From assembly GCF_003480255.1 (NCBI RefSeq), contig NZ_QUIN01000027.1, forward strand, positions 1 through 32,710: DNA of 32,710 nucleotides, in the 5' to 3' direction. Source of the stretch: Erysipelatoclostridium sp. AM42-17 (GTDB lineage Bacteria > Bacillota_I > Bacilli_A > Erysipelotrichales > Coprobacillaceae). The notes under the pieces are model-generated. The model was not told the DNA's origin, ran no database searches, and worked only from the letters and a program-made list of their open reading frames with translations. Positions within the stretch are counted from its first letter, which is position 1; each line of letters opens with the position of its first letter. This document shows, piece by piece, positions 25,224-32,710 of the stretch. The translations under genes were made by a program, and so were the position numbers.

Positions 25224-26285
25224 ATGAAAACAGTAAAGATTAAAAATAAAACATTAACGGTACCTATTATCCAAGGTGGCATGGGAGTCGGTATTTCTCT
25301 TGGTAATTTAGCAGGAAATGTTGCTAAATGTGGTGGTATGGGTGTGATTTCAACAGCTCATCCAGGATATCGTGAAGATGATTTTGAAACCAATCATCGC
25401 CAGGCTAATATACGTGCTTTAAAAAAAGAAATAATAAAAGCCAAAGAAATAAGAGAAGGTAAAGGAATTGTCGCTATTAATGCCATGGTTGCTTTACAAG
25501 ATTATGAAGAATTAATTGAAGCAGCTATAGAAGCCGGTGTAGAAGCCATTATTTCCGGAGCGGGGTTACCGATGCATTTACCGGCGTTAGTTAAAAATCA
25601 TGATGTATTGATTGCACCTATTGTTTCTAGTGGTAAAGCATGCAAACTGATATTAAGAAGTTGGTGGCATAAACATCAAAGATTACCTGATTTTATTGTC
25701 ATTGAAGGATGTCAGGCAGGAGGACATCTAGGATTTAAAAAAGAGGATTTAGTGAATCATACTTGTCAAAGCTTAGATGAAATCTTTAGAGATGTAAAAC
25801 AAGTTGTTGTAGGTTATGAAGATGAACATGATGTTAAAATTCCTATCTTTGTGGCTGGCGGTATTTATAAAAAACAAGATGTTGATCATTATTTATCAAT
25901 AGGGGTAAATGGTGTTCAAGTTGCAACACGTTTTATTACAACTCAAGAATGTGATGCCAGTATTGAATATAAAAAAGCATTTATTGAAGCGAAGAAAGAA
26001 GATATTGAATTAGTATCATCACCTGTAGGAATGCCAGGAAGGGCAATCAAGAATCAATTCACGAATCGAGTTAAAGAGGGAAAAATCAATATTTCTAAAT
26101 GTTATCGTTGTTTAAAACCTTGTCATGTTAAAGATGCACCTTATTGTATTTCTAAAGCATTAATTGAGGCAGTAAAAGGAAATATTGATGATGGGCTCAT
26201 CTTTAGTGGGGCTTATGGTTATTTAAATAATGAAATGACAACAGTTAAAGCAGTTATTGAAGAATTAACGGAGGAAAAATCATGA
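25224..26285 (+). CDS. NMO-superfamily flavoprotein with C-terminal Cys motif; candidate FabX-like acyl-ACP dehydrogenase/isomerase
   Basis: 353 residues, a TIM-barrel FMN protein distantly related to the adjacent FabK: VPIIQGGMGVGISLGNLAG, ISGAGLP, GCQAGGHLGF with H168, IFVAGGI and GVNGVQVATRF. Unlike FabK it has a C-terminal extension with C293-x2-C296-x3-C300-x7-C308, a layout able to bind a [4Fe-4S] cluster. Helicobacter FabX, a FMN and Fe-S protein of this superfamily, dehydrogenates and isomerises decanoyl-ACP to start unsaturated fatty acids. The position inside the fab operon, between fabK and fabD, and the lack of fabA or fabM support a similar role here. It touches fabK and overlaps fabD by 4 bases. 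A general nitronate monooxygenase is the alternative; family is sure, function is inference. Confidence 0.75.
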   Translation: MKTVKIKNKTLTVPIIQGGMGVGISLGNLAGNVAKCGGMGVISTAHPGYREDDFETNHRQANIRALKKEIIKAKEIREGKGIVAINAMVALQDYEELIEAAIEAGVEAIISGAGLPMHLPALVKNHDVLIAPIVSSGKACKLILRSWWHKHQRLPDFIVIEGCQAGGHLGFKKEDLVNHTCQSLDEIFRDVKQVVVGYEDEHDVKIPIFVAGGIYKKQDVDHYLSIGVNGVQVATRFITTQECDASIEYKKAFIEAKKEDIELVSSPVGMPGRAIKNQFTNRVKEGKINISKCYRCLKPCHVKDAPYCISKALIEAVKGNIDDGLIFSGAYGYLNNEMTTVKAVIEELTEEKS

Positions 26286-27217
26286 AAATAGGTTTTTTAT
26301 ATGCCGGTCAAGGCAGTCAAGTTGTATCAATGGGGCAATCTTTATATCAATATTCCCCTTTAGTTAAAGAAGTCTATGATCAATATCCGGATTTAAAACA
26401 ATTAAGTTTTCAAGGACCATTAGAAGAATTATCAAAAACCGAAAACACGCAACCATGTATGGTTTTACTTGCTACAACCATTACAGATTTATTAAAGCAA
26501 AATGAAATTAATCCAGACTATGTTGCTGGTTTATCATTAGGTGAATATTCATCATTATATTGTGCAGAAGTATTTGATCGTCAAACTGTTGTTGATATTG
26601 TTCGTTTTAGAGGTCAGGCCATGAAAGATGCTGTCATTGATATTGATAGTAAAATGGCAGCGGTGATGTCGATGGAAAGATCAACATTAGAAAAGATATG
26701 TAAACAAGCAAGTAATGAAGGGGTTGTTTCGATTGCTAATTATAATTGTCCTGGACAATTAGTTATCGCTGGGGAAAGTCAAGCTGTCGAAAAAGCCAGT
26801 GAACTTGCTTTAAAGCAGGGGGCTAGAAGAGTCATTCCTTTAAATACGAGTGGTCCTTTTCATACAGTATTATTAAAAGAGGCATCTTTAAAATTGAAAG
26901 AACAATTTAAAACAATAACATTCAATCCTATGAAAGTACCTGTTGTTTTTAATTGTCTTGGTAGTGAAAAAGGAAATCAACAAATACCTTATTTATTAGA
27001 AAAACAAGTGATGTCACCTGTTTATTTTGAAGATAGTATACGTTATATGCTAAGTCAGGGTGTAGATACATTAATTGAAATTGGACCAGGTAAAGTATTA
27101 AGTGGATTTGTAAGAAAAATAGATAAATCAATCAAAACATATCAAGTAGAAGATGAAGAATCTTTGAAAAAAGTATGTCTTGCATTAAAAGGAGAAGACT
27201 ATGAAATTAAAAAATAA
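26282..27217 (+). CDS. fabD: Malonyl-CoA:ACP transacylase
   Basis: A 311-residue acyltransferase that loads malonyl groups onto ACP. Visible: LYAGQGSQ at the N-terminus, the nucleophile S85 in GLSLGEYSSL, and catalytic H194 in GPFHTVLL. The Arg for malonate carboxylate binding is in VRFRGQAMKDA. ATG overlaps the previous stop (ATGA), and the end overlaps fabG by 17 bases. Normal length. Confidence 0.96.
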   Translation: MKIGFLYAGQGSQVVSMGQSLYQYSPLVKEVYDQYPDLKQLSFQGPLEELSKTENTQPCMVLLATTITDLLKQNEINPDYVAGLSLGEYSSLYCAEVFDRQTVVDIVRFRGQAMKDAVIDIDSKMAAVMSMERSTLEKICKQASNEGVVSIANYNCPGQLVIAGESQAVEKASELALKQGARRVIPLNTSGPFHTVLLKEASLKLKEQFKTITFNPMKVPVVFNCLGSEKGNQQIPYLLEKQVMSPVYFEDSIRYMLSQGVDTLIEIGPGKVLSGFVRKIDKSIKTYQVEDEESLKKVCLALKGEDYEIKK

Positions 27218-27953
27218 AGTTGCTTTAATTACTGGTGGTAGTCAAGGAATTGGTAAAGCTATTGCTTTAGCTTTTGCTAGGGAAGGAGCAACCATTATTA
27301 TTAATGATCTTGATTTATCACAAAATAAAGAAAAGATATTACAATGTCAAAATGAAATAAAAGCAATAGGTAGTGATTGTTCTATTATTTATGCTAATGT
27401 TGCTTCTTTTGATGAAACTAAACAGATGTTTGATCAAATAAAGGAAGAATATGGACATTTAGATATTCTTGTTAATAATGCTGGTATTACTAGAGATAAT
27501 TTAATGATGAGAATGAAAGAAAGTGATTTTGATAGTGTTATTGATGTGAATTTAAAAGGAACATGGAATTGCATGAAACATGCAACGAAATTGATGATGA
27601 AACAACGTAATGGTCGAATTATTTCTTTATCATCAGTAGTAGGGGTAATGGGAAATGCCGGACAAGTTAATTATTCAGCAAGTAAAGCTGGGATCATGGG
27701 AATGACTATGTCATTAGCACGTGAAGTAGGAAGTCGAGGGATTACCGTTAATGCGATTGCTCCTGGATTTATTCAAACAGCAATGACCGATGTTTTAAGT
27801 GAGGAAATTAAAACATCAATGATGAATCAAATTCCTTTAAAAACATTTGGACAAGTAGAAGATATTGCACAAACGGCACTTTTTCTAGCTAGTGATGAAG
27901 CAAGATATATTACTGGACAAACGATTCATGTTGATGGTGGCATGGCGATGTAA
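27201..27953 (+). CDS. fabG: 3-oxoacyl-ACP reductase
   Basis: A 250-residue short-chain dehydrogenase that uses NADPH to reduce 3-oxoacyl-ACP. Visible: the Rossmann loop TGGSQGIGKA, LVNNAGITRDN, and the catalytic S145 (ISLSSVVG), Y158 and K162 (NYSASKAG). The C-terminus ITGQTIHVDGGMAM is typical. The start lies inside the end of fabD with AGGAGA just before it, so it is translated together with fabD. Confidence 0.95.
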   Translation: MKLKNKVALITGGSQGIGKAIALAFAREGATIIINDLDLSQNKEKILQCQNEIKAIGSDCSIIYANVASFDETKQMFDQIKEEYGHLDILVNNAGITRDNLMMRMKESDFDSVIDVNLKGTWNCMKHATKLMMKQRNGRIISLSSVVGVMGNAGQVNYSASKAGIMGMTMSLAREVGSRGITVNAIAPGFIQTAMTDVLSEEIKTSMMNQIPLKTFGQVEDIAQTALFLASDEARYITGQTIHVDGGMAM

Positions 27954-27964
27954 GGAGATAAAAG

Positions 27965-29209
27965 ATGGAAAAAAGAAGAGTTGTGGTAACTGGATTAGGG
28001 GCAGTTACACCTATTGGTAATAATGTAGATTCTTTATGGCAAGGAATTGAAGAAGGACGTTGTGGCATTGATTTTATAAAGGCTTTTGATACGACTGATA
28101 TGAAAGTAAAAGTCGCTGGAGAAGTTAAAAATTTAGAAGTAACAGATTACTTAGATAAAAAAGAAGTAAGAAAAATGGATCGTTTTATTCAATTAGGTAT
28201 GATTGCAGCTAAAGAAGCTGTGAATGATGCAAAACTTGATTTAGATCAAATTAATCATGACCGTTTTGGGGTTATTGTATCAAGTGGAATAGGAGGATTA
28301 GGTTCTATCGAAGAAAATCACACTCGTGCATTAAATAGAGGCTTTGATAGAGTATCACCACACTTTATTCCTATGACAATTGTTAATTTAGCAGCAGGTA
28401 ATATTGCGATTGCATTTAAGGCAAAAGGATTATGTACATGTCCAGTTACTGCCTGTGCTGGAGGGACAAATGCCATTGGAGATGCCTTTAGAAATATTCG
28501 TGATGGATATCAAGACATCATGATTGCAGGAGGATGTGAAGCCAGTATTACGCCACTTGGCATAGGTGGTTTTACTGCTATGAAGGCTTTATCGAAAAGC
28601 CAAGATCCTCTTCGTGCTTCTATTCCTTTTGACCATGATCGAGATGGCTTTGTTATGGGAGAAGGAGCAGGCATGCTGATTTTAGAAGAATATGAACATG
28701 CAAAACAAAGAGGAGCCCATATTTATTGTGAAATGGTAGGATATGGGGTAAGTTGTGATGCTTATCATATTACTGCACCTGCACCAGAAGGTATAGGCGG
28801 AGCAAAAGCAATCATCAATGCTTTAGAAGATGGAAATGTAGCTTATGATCAAATTGATTATATTAATGCTCATGGAACATCAACACCGATGAATGATAAA
28901 TTAGAAACAGCAGCAATTAAAACGGCTTTAAAACAACATGCAAGTCAAGTCTGTGTTTCTTCAACAAAAGGAAATACCGGGCATTGTTTAGGAGCTGCCG
29001 GAGGCATTGAAGCGGTTATATCCGTCAAAGCTTTACAACATCAATTTGTTCCACCAACAATTCATTATCAACATAAAGATGAAGACTGTGATTTGGATAT
29101 TGTTGCGAATGTCGGAAGAAAACAAGCATTAAACTATGTTATGTCTAATTCATTAGGATTTGGAGGACATAATGCAACAATCATCTTTAAAAAATATCAA
29201 GGAGAATAG
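27965..29209 (+). CDS. fabF: Beta-ketoacyl-ACP synthase II
   Basis: A 414-residue condensing enzyme that extends acyl-ACP with malonyl-ACP. The Cys-His-His site is complete: C164 (TACAGGTNAIGD), H303 (INAHGTSTPMND) and H340 (KGNTGHCLGAAG). The N-terminal RRVVVTGLGAVTPIGNN and FDHDRDGFVMGEGAG are diagnostic. It is the only elongating synthase in the cluster, so it must also handle any unsaturated branch. Starts 11 bases after fabG with AAGGAG. Confidence 0.97.
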   Translation: MEKRRVVVTGLGAVTPIGNNVDSLWQGIEEGRCGIDFIKAFDTTDMKVKVAGEVKNLEVTDYLDKKEVRKMDRFIQLGMIAAKEAVNDAKLDLDQINHDRFGVIVSSGIGGLGSIEENHTRALNRGFDRVSPHFIPMTIVNLAAGNIAIAFKAKGLCTCPVTACAGGTNAIGDAFRNIRDGYQDIMIAGGCEASITPLGIGGFTAMKALSKSQDPLRASIPFDHDRDGFVMGEGAGMLILEEYEHAKQRGAHIYCEMVGYGVSCDAYHITAPAPEGIGGAKAIINALEDGNVAYDQIDYINAHGTSTPMNDKLETAAIKTALKQHASQVCVSSTKGNTGHCLGAAGGIEAVISVKALQHQFVPPTIHYQHKDEDCDLDIVANVGRKQALNYVMSNSLGFGGHNATIIFKKYQGE

Positions 29210-29211
29210 TC

Positions 29212-29637
29212 ATGGAATTAAATAGTAATGAAATACAAAAAATTAATCCCCATCGTTATCCTTTTGCTTTAGTAGATCGCATTACTGATTATCATCCAGG
29301 GGAATATGCAAAAGGTATTAAATGCGTGAGTGTCAATGAAATGCATTTTTGTGGTCATTTTCCAGAACATCATGTGATGCCTGGTGTTTTAATTGTAGAA
29401 GCTTTAGCTCAAGTAGGATGTATTGCTATTTTATCTAAAGAGGAAAATAAAGGAAAAATTGCTTTTTTTGGGGGAATAAAAAACTGTCGTTTTAAAGGAC
29501 AAGTCATTCCTGGGGATGTCTTAGAAATGGAATGTCATTTAACAAAACAAAAAGGACCAATTGGTATTGGTGAAGCGATAGCAAGAGTTGATGGTAAGGT
29601 TGTCTGTAAAGCAGAATTAACATTTGCTATTCAATAG
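29212..29637 (+). CDS. fabZ: 3-hydroxyacyl-ACP dehydratase
   Basis: A 141-residue hot-dog fold enzyme that removes water from 3-hydroxyacyl-ACP. H49 (GHFPEHHVMPG) and E63 (IVEALAQVG) form the catalytic pair with the usual 14-residue spacing. HRYPFALVDRI is the standard N-terminus. FabA-type features are not obvious, but some FabZ-like enzymes (such as enterococcal FabN) isomerise as well, so that role is not excluded. Last gene of the operon; a strong terminator follows. Confidence 0.95.
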   Translation: MELNSNEIQKINPHRYPFALVDRITDYHPGEYAKGIKCVSVNEMHFCGHFPEHHVMPGVLIVEALAQVGCIAILSKEENKGKIAFFGGIKNCRFKGQVIPGDVLEMECHLTKQKGPIGIGEAIARVDGKVVCKAELTFAIQ

Positions 29638-29677
29638 AAAAGGAATGTTCAATTATTTATGAACATTCCTTTTTTCT
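29638..29677. terminator. Bidirectional terminator between fabZ and pdxT
   Basis: A perfect 14-bp stem AAAAGGAATGTTCA / TGAACATTCCTTTT (29638-29651, 29660-29673) with an 8-base loop and T-run. It starts one base after the fabZ stop, and the stop codon of the convergent pdxT lies in its loop. Confidence 0.92.
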
Positions 29678-30234
29678 ATCATATCTATAAAATATTGATG
29701 AATACGCAAATCATCATCTAATTCGGGATGAAAAGCGAGCGCTAATTGATTTTTACTTTTTACAGCTATTATTTTTTGATCAACTGTTGCTAAGACTTCG
29801 ACATCATCGCCTACTTGATCAATGTAAGGAGCTCTAATAAAAGTCATGGGTACTTGACCTATATGTTTCATTTCTTCAATTGTTCTAAAACTACCTAGTT
29901 GACGACCATAAGCATTTCTTTTCACTACCATATCAATGGAATTAAAATAGTTTTCTGCTTGATTTTCTATCTCTTTTGCTAGAAGAATAAGACCTGCACA
30001 AGTAGCCAATACAGGCAATCCATGTTCAATCTTTTCTTTTAATATATCAAACATATCTAATTCCTTTAATAGTTTACCTTGAACCGTACTTTCACCACCA
30101 GGTAAGACAAGACCATTAAATTGTTGATCAAGATCCTCTTTTTTTCTTAATTCAAGACATTCAACTCCAAGACTTTCTAATTTATGAATATGTTCAATAA
30201 AAGCTCCCTGTAAAGCAAGAACAGCAACTTTCAT
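29653..30234 (-). CDS. pdxT: Pyridoxal 5'-phosphate synthase glutaminase subunit
   Basis: A 193-residue class I glutamine amidotransferase that passes ammonia to PdxS. Visible: VAVLALQGAF, LPGGEST (oxyanion strand), nucleophile C79 in LATCAGLILLA, and the H169/E171 pair in FHPELDDD. Its ATG overlaps the pdxS stop by one base, so the two subunits are translated together. Confidence 0.96.
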   Translation of the reverse strand: MKVAVLALQGAFIEHIHKLESLGVECLELRKKEDLDQQFNGLVLPGGESTVQGKLLKELDMFDILKEKIEHGLPVLATCAGLILLAKEIENQAENYFNSIDMVVKRNAYGRQLGSFRTIEEMKHIGQVPMTFIRAPYIDQVGDDVEVLATVDQKIIAVKSKNQLALAFHPELDDDLRIHQYFIDMIEKRNVHK

Positions 30235-31109
30235 TATTTTCCTCTTTCTGCCATTAAGATTTCAATTTCTTGTTCATTGATACCCACCATGGCTTCTCCT
30301 AAATCTTTAGATAATTCAGCAATCATTTTTGCATCTTGGTAGTTTGTCACAGCTTTAACAATGGCTTCAGCACGTTTTTTAGGATTTCCTGATTTAAAGA
30401 TTCCTGACCCTACAAAGACTCCTTCAGCACCAAGTTGCATCATTAAAGCAGCATCTGCAGGTGTAGCCACACCTCCAGCAGCAAAATTGACAACAGGTAA
30501 TTTTTTATGATCATGAACATATTCTACTAATTCATAAGGAACTTGAAGTTTTTTAGCGGCTTCATATAATTCATCTTTTCTAAGTGCTGAAATTTCAGCA
30601 ATTTGTTTATTCATCATACGCATATGTCTTACGGCTTGAACGATATCACCCGTACCCGGTTCTCCTTTAGTACGAATCATACTCGCTCCTTCGTTAATAC
30701 GACGTAAAGCTTCTCCTAAATCTTTAGCCCCGCATACAAAAGGTACATCAAATTCATTTTTATTAACATGGTAAACATTATCAGCAGGTGATAAGACTTC
30801 ACTTTCATCAATATAATCAATTTCTAAAGCTTGAAGAATTTGTGCTTCTACAAAGTGTCCAATACGGCATTTAGCCATAACAGGAATACTCACTGCTTCT
30901 TGAATTCCTTGGATCATTTTAGGATCGGACATTCTTGCTACACCCCCAGCAGCACGAATATCAGCAGGAATTCTTTCAAGTGCCATAACAGCACAAGCCC
31001 CGGCTTCTTCTGCAATTCTAGCTTGTTCAGGTGTTGTTACATCCATGATGACACCACCCTTTAACATTTGCGCTAATTGTTTATTTAAATCATATCTTTT
31101 ATTTGTCAT
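30234..31109 (-). CDS. pdxS: Pyridoxal 5'-phosphate synthase lyase subunit
   Basis: 291 residues. This TIM barrel builds PLP from ribose 5-phosphate, glyceraldehyde 3-phosphate and ammonia. Visible: [20 protein letters not shown] with the catalytic D23, K80 in VMAKCRIGH and K148 in [10 protein letters not shown] (the two lysines that hold intermediates). The frame extends 41 codons upstream, but ATG 31109 is right because GAGGG precedes it and the protein then starts [10 protein letters not shown], as in the family. GlyA and the MocR-type regulator, both PLP proteins, are in the same window. Confidence 0.97.
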   Translation of the reverse strand: MTNKRYDLNKQLAQMLKGGVIMDVTTPEQARIAEEAGACAVMALERIPADIRAAGGVARMSDPKMIQGIQEAVSIPVMAKCRIGHFVEAQILQALEIDYIDESEVLSPADNVYHVNKNEFDVPFVCGAKDLGEALRRINEGASMIRTKGEPGTGDIVQAVRHMRMMNKQIAEISALRKDELYEAAKKLQVPYELVEYVHDHKKLPVVNFAAGGVATPADAALMMQLGAEGVFVGSGIFKSGNPKKRAEAIVKAVTNYQDAKMIAELSKDLGEAMVGINEQEIEILMAERGK

Positions 31110-31145
31110 TGTTTTTCCCTCTTCTTTACATTTAATATGTAACCC

Positions 31146-31151
31146 ATTATA
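31146..31151 (-). promoter_or_regulatory. -10 box of pdxST
   Basis: Minus strand TATAAT, 36 bases before the pdxS ATG. The -35 is weak (TTTTAA-like, 16 bases upstream). The plus strand over the same bases reads TATACT (31148-31153), a possible -10 for the divergent regulator. Confidence 0.55.
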
Positions 31152-31154
31152 CTT

Positions 31155-31167
31155 AAAAGTGACCATA
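31155..31167. promoter_or_regulatory. Possible PdxR box between pdxS and the MocR gene
   Basis: AAAAGTGACCATA resembles the AAAGTGG-type box reported for PdxR in Corynebacterium and lies just upstream of the pdxS -10. A single imperfect copy; tentative. A GACC (31161-31164) and a GGTC (31199-31202) also face each other across the gap. Confidence 0.25.
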
Positions 31168-31222
31168 TTAAAATATTCAGTTGTAAAATAATCAATAAGG
31201 TCAAAAAGGAGAAAACAGATAA

Positions 31223-32611
31223 ATGTTAACATATAATTTTACAAATATAGGGTCAGATTCATTATATGAATATCTCTATAAATGTATAAAAAATGACATA
31301 TTACTAGGTAAACTTAAGCCAGGAGACCGATTACCTTCAAAAAGACCCTTTGCGAAAAATCTGGGTATAAGTGTTATTACGGTTGAAAATGCTTATAGTC
31401 TTTTAGTATCTGAAGGATATATTTATTCTTTACCTAAAAAGGGATTTTATGTTATGGATTTAAATAATCAAATTAAACGTAAAAAAGTTAATAGTGAAAA
31501 AGTCATTTTGACAGGGGGAGAAAATCATTATCTTGCTGATTTTTCTAGTAATCAAACTGAAAGTCATATTTTTCCCTTTCATACCTGGAATAAAACAATG
31601 AAAGAGGTATTAAAAGAAAATCAAGATAAACTGATGATCAATTCTCCTTGTGGAGGTATTTTACAACTAAGAGAAAATATCGCAAAATATTTAAAAGATT
31701 TTAGAAATATGAATGTCAGACCAGAACAAATTATTATTGGTGCAGGAACTGAATATTTATATAGCTTAATTATTCAATTATTAGGAGATAAGGTGATATA
31801 TGGTTTAGAAAATCCGGGTTATCCTAAAATAGCGAATATTTATAAAAGTATGAAAGTTGATTTTAAGTATGTTAATATGGATGAACAAGGGGTAGCAGTC
31901 CAAGAATTAAATGATCAAAATATAGATGTTATTCATATTTCTCCATCACATCATTTTCCTACGGGAATTGTTATGCCTATATCTAGAAGATATGAATTAT
32001 TAGGTTGGGCAAACCAAAAAGATCAACATTATATTATCGAAGATGACTATGATAGTGAATTAAGACTAGGCGGTAAACCAATCCCCACTTTACAAAGTAT
32101 TGATGTTTCTGACAAAGTGATTTATATTAATACTTTTACTAAGACACTTTCTTCAACAATTCGTATTTCTTATATGGTCTTACCAGAAAGTTTGGCTAAT
32201 CAATATTATGAAAAACTATCATTTTATTCATGTACTGTCTCTAATTTTGAGCAGTATACGTTATCACAGTTTATTGAAAATGGTCATTTTGAAAGACATA
32301 TTAATCGTTTAAGAAGTTATTATCAAAATAAAAAGGATATTATAATTAAAAAGTTTTTATCTGGTAGTTTAAAACATAAAATAGAAATATATAATGAGGG
32401 AGCAGGAGTACACTTTTTAATGAAAATAAAAAGTAATAAAAGTGAACAAGACATCATCAATCATGCTTATTCAAAGGGAATCAAACTGGTTCCTTTATCA
32501 CAGTTTTATGTTAATTCATCTTCAAGCGATCGTATTTTTATCATGAATTATTCATCAATTAATATTGATTATATTGATGAAGTTGTTCAAATCATGAATA
32601 CCATCATATAA
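31223..32611 (+). CDS. pdxR: MocR/PdxR-like GntR-family regulator with aminotransferase domain
   Basis: 462 residues. An N-terminal GntR winged helix (about 10-78: [20 protein letters not shown], then [15 protein letters not shown], then [12 protein letters not shown]) is joined by a linker to a class I aminotransferase-like domain (about 105-460). [13 protein letters not shown] and K307 in NTFTKTLSS are the expected PLP pocket and lysine. MocR proteins of this kind sense PLP, and those beside pdxST activate it. It is divergent from pdxS with a 113-base gap, the classic arrangement. ATG 31223 follows AAAGGAG. The gene symbol rests on context. Confidence 0.85.
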   Translation: MLTYNFTNIGSDSLYEYLYKCIKNDILLGKLKPGDRLPSKRPFAKNLGISVITVENAYSLLVSEGYIYSLPKKGFYVMDLNNQIKRKKVNSEKVILTGGENHYLADFSSNQTESHIFPFHTWNKTMKEVLKENQDKLMINSPCGGILQLRENIAKYLKDFRNMNVRPEQIIIGAGTEYLYSLIIQLLGDKVIYGLENPGYPKIANIYKSMKVDFKYVNMDEQGVAVQELNDQNIDVIHISPSHHFPTGIVMPISRRYELLGWANQKDQHYIIEDDYDSELRLGGKPIPTLQSIDVSDKVIYINTFTKTLSSTIRISYMVLPESLANQYYEKLSFYSCTVSNFEQYTLSQFIENGHFERHINRLRSYYQNKKDIIIKKFLSGSLKHKIEIYNEGAGVHFLMKIKSNKSEQDIINHAYSKGIKLVPLSQFYVNSSSSDRIFIMNYSSINIDYIDEVVQIMNTII

Positions 32612-32645
32612 AAGCCACTCTATCACATGATAAAGTGGCTTTTTA
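32610..32645. terminator. Bidirectional terminator after the MocR gene
   Basis: Stem AAAAGCCACT / AGTGGCTTTT (32610-32619, 32634-32643) extended by inner TATCA / TGATA with a CA centre, flanked by A and T runs. It serves the convergent gene at the right edge as well. Confidence 0.88.
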
Positions 32646-32648
32646 ATA

Positions 32649-32710
32649 CTATTCTTCTTCAGTTAATTGACGAGCAACGTCATCTTTAATAGTTACACCT
32701 TCAGCTTCTA
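32649..32710 (-). CDS. C-terminus of an unidentified protein (partial)
   Basis: The minus strand has an open frame from the window edge to a TAG at 32649-32651. The visible end reads EAEGVTIKDDVARQ then LTEEE, an acidic and probably helical tail. The sequence is too short to assign. The A/T pattern and the shared terminator just beyond its stop suggest a real gene whose body lies outside the window. Confidence 0.6.
   Translation of the reverse strand, partial: EAEGVTIKDDVARQLTEEE

Noticed and set aside
24297..26285. fabK duplicated as a simple recent copy
   Set aside because: The two proteins share only superfamily motifs, differ in length by 45 residues and in the C-terminal Cys motif; they are old paralogues.
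30234..31232. A longer pdxS frame with 41 extra N-terminal residues
   Set aside because: The extra part lies in the divergent promoter region, is hydrophobic and unlike any PdxS, and the ribosome site and family N-terminus both support ATG 31109.

Overview
The window is 32.7 kb of AT-rich DNA, densely packed with genes that carry strong GGAGG-type ribosome binding sites, TATAAT-type -10 boxes and short GC stem plus T-run terminators. Gene content (F-type ATPase, NlpC/P60 wall hydrolases with signal peptides, FabK-type fatty acid synthesis, PdxST, L-lactate dehydrogenase) fits a Gram-positive, low-GC, fermentative Bacillota, perhaps of the Erysipelotrichia type; that placement is inference from protein character, not a search. 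No tRNA, CRISPR array, transposase, integrase or prophage gene module is visible.

Layout: (1) 1-60 looks like the 3' end of a 5S rRNA gene, so the window probably starts at an rRNA operon. (2) 170-9872 (+) is one long gene run: tsaC/sua5-like, rpiB, glyA, upp, then atpZ-like, atpI, atpB, atpE, atpF, atpH, atpA, atpG, atpD, atpC, closed by a GAAA-loop terminator. The order resembles the ywlC-rpiB-glyA-upp-atp region of Bacillus. (3) 9977-11893 (+) holds a putative manganese/heavy-metal exporter and L-lactate dehydrogenase, each with its own promoter and terminator. (4) 11939-18232 is a cell-wall hydrolase island: a membrane-anchored amidase with Ig-like repeats (+), three paralogous secreted coiled-coil NlpC/P60 proteins (-), each with its own closely similar promoter, and a GH25 lysozyme without a signal peptide (+). 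(5) 18229-19229 (-) has a degenerate ferritin-like protein and a GNAT acetyltransferase. (6) 19435-29637 (+) is a complete type II fatty acid synthesis cluster: acpP alone, then accB-accC-accD-accA-fabH-fabK-(FabX-like flavoprotein)-fabD-fabG-fabF-fabZ. (7) 29653-32611 holds pdxT and pdxS (-) facing away from a MocR/PdxR-like regulator (+). The last 62 bases are the C-terminus of an unidentified gene (-).

How it works together: the first operon joins translation fidelity (t6A), pentose and one-carbon metabolism, uracil salvage and the ATP synthase. The c subunit has a two-carboxylate, Thr/Tyr-containing ion site that suggests possible Na+ coupling. The fatty acid cluster carries acetyl-CoA carboxylase, the elongation cycle and a FabK reductase. 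It lacks fabA/fabM homologues and an in-cluster regulator, but it contains a second flavoprotein of the FabK/NMO superfamily with a four-cysteine C-terminal motif. That protein is a good candidate for the missing unsaturated fatty acid branch. Palindromes of the form TTTGAAnTTCAAA around acpP and accB are candidate operators for an unlinked regulator. PLP synthase sits beside its likely PLP-sensing regulator.

Most promising leads: the FabX-like protein, the TTTGAAnTTCAAA operators, the three NlpC/P60 paralogues with a conserved C-x12-C head, the two-carboxylate c subunit, and the ferritin-like protein that has lost its expected His ligands.
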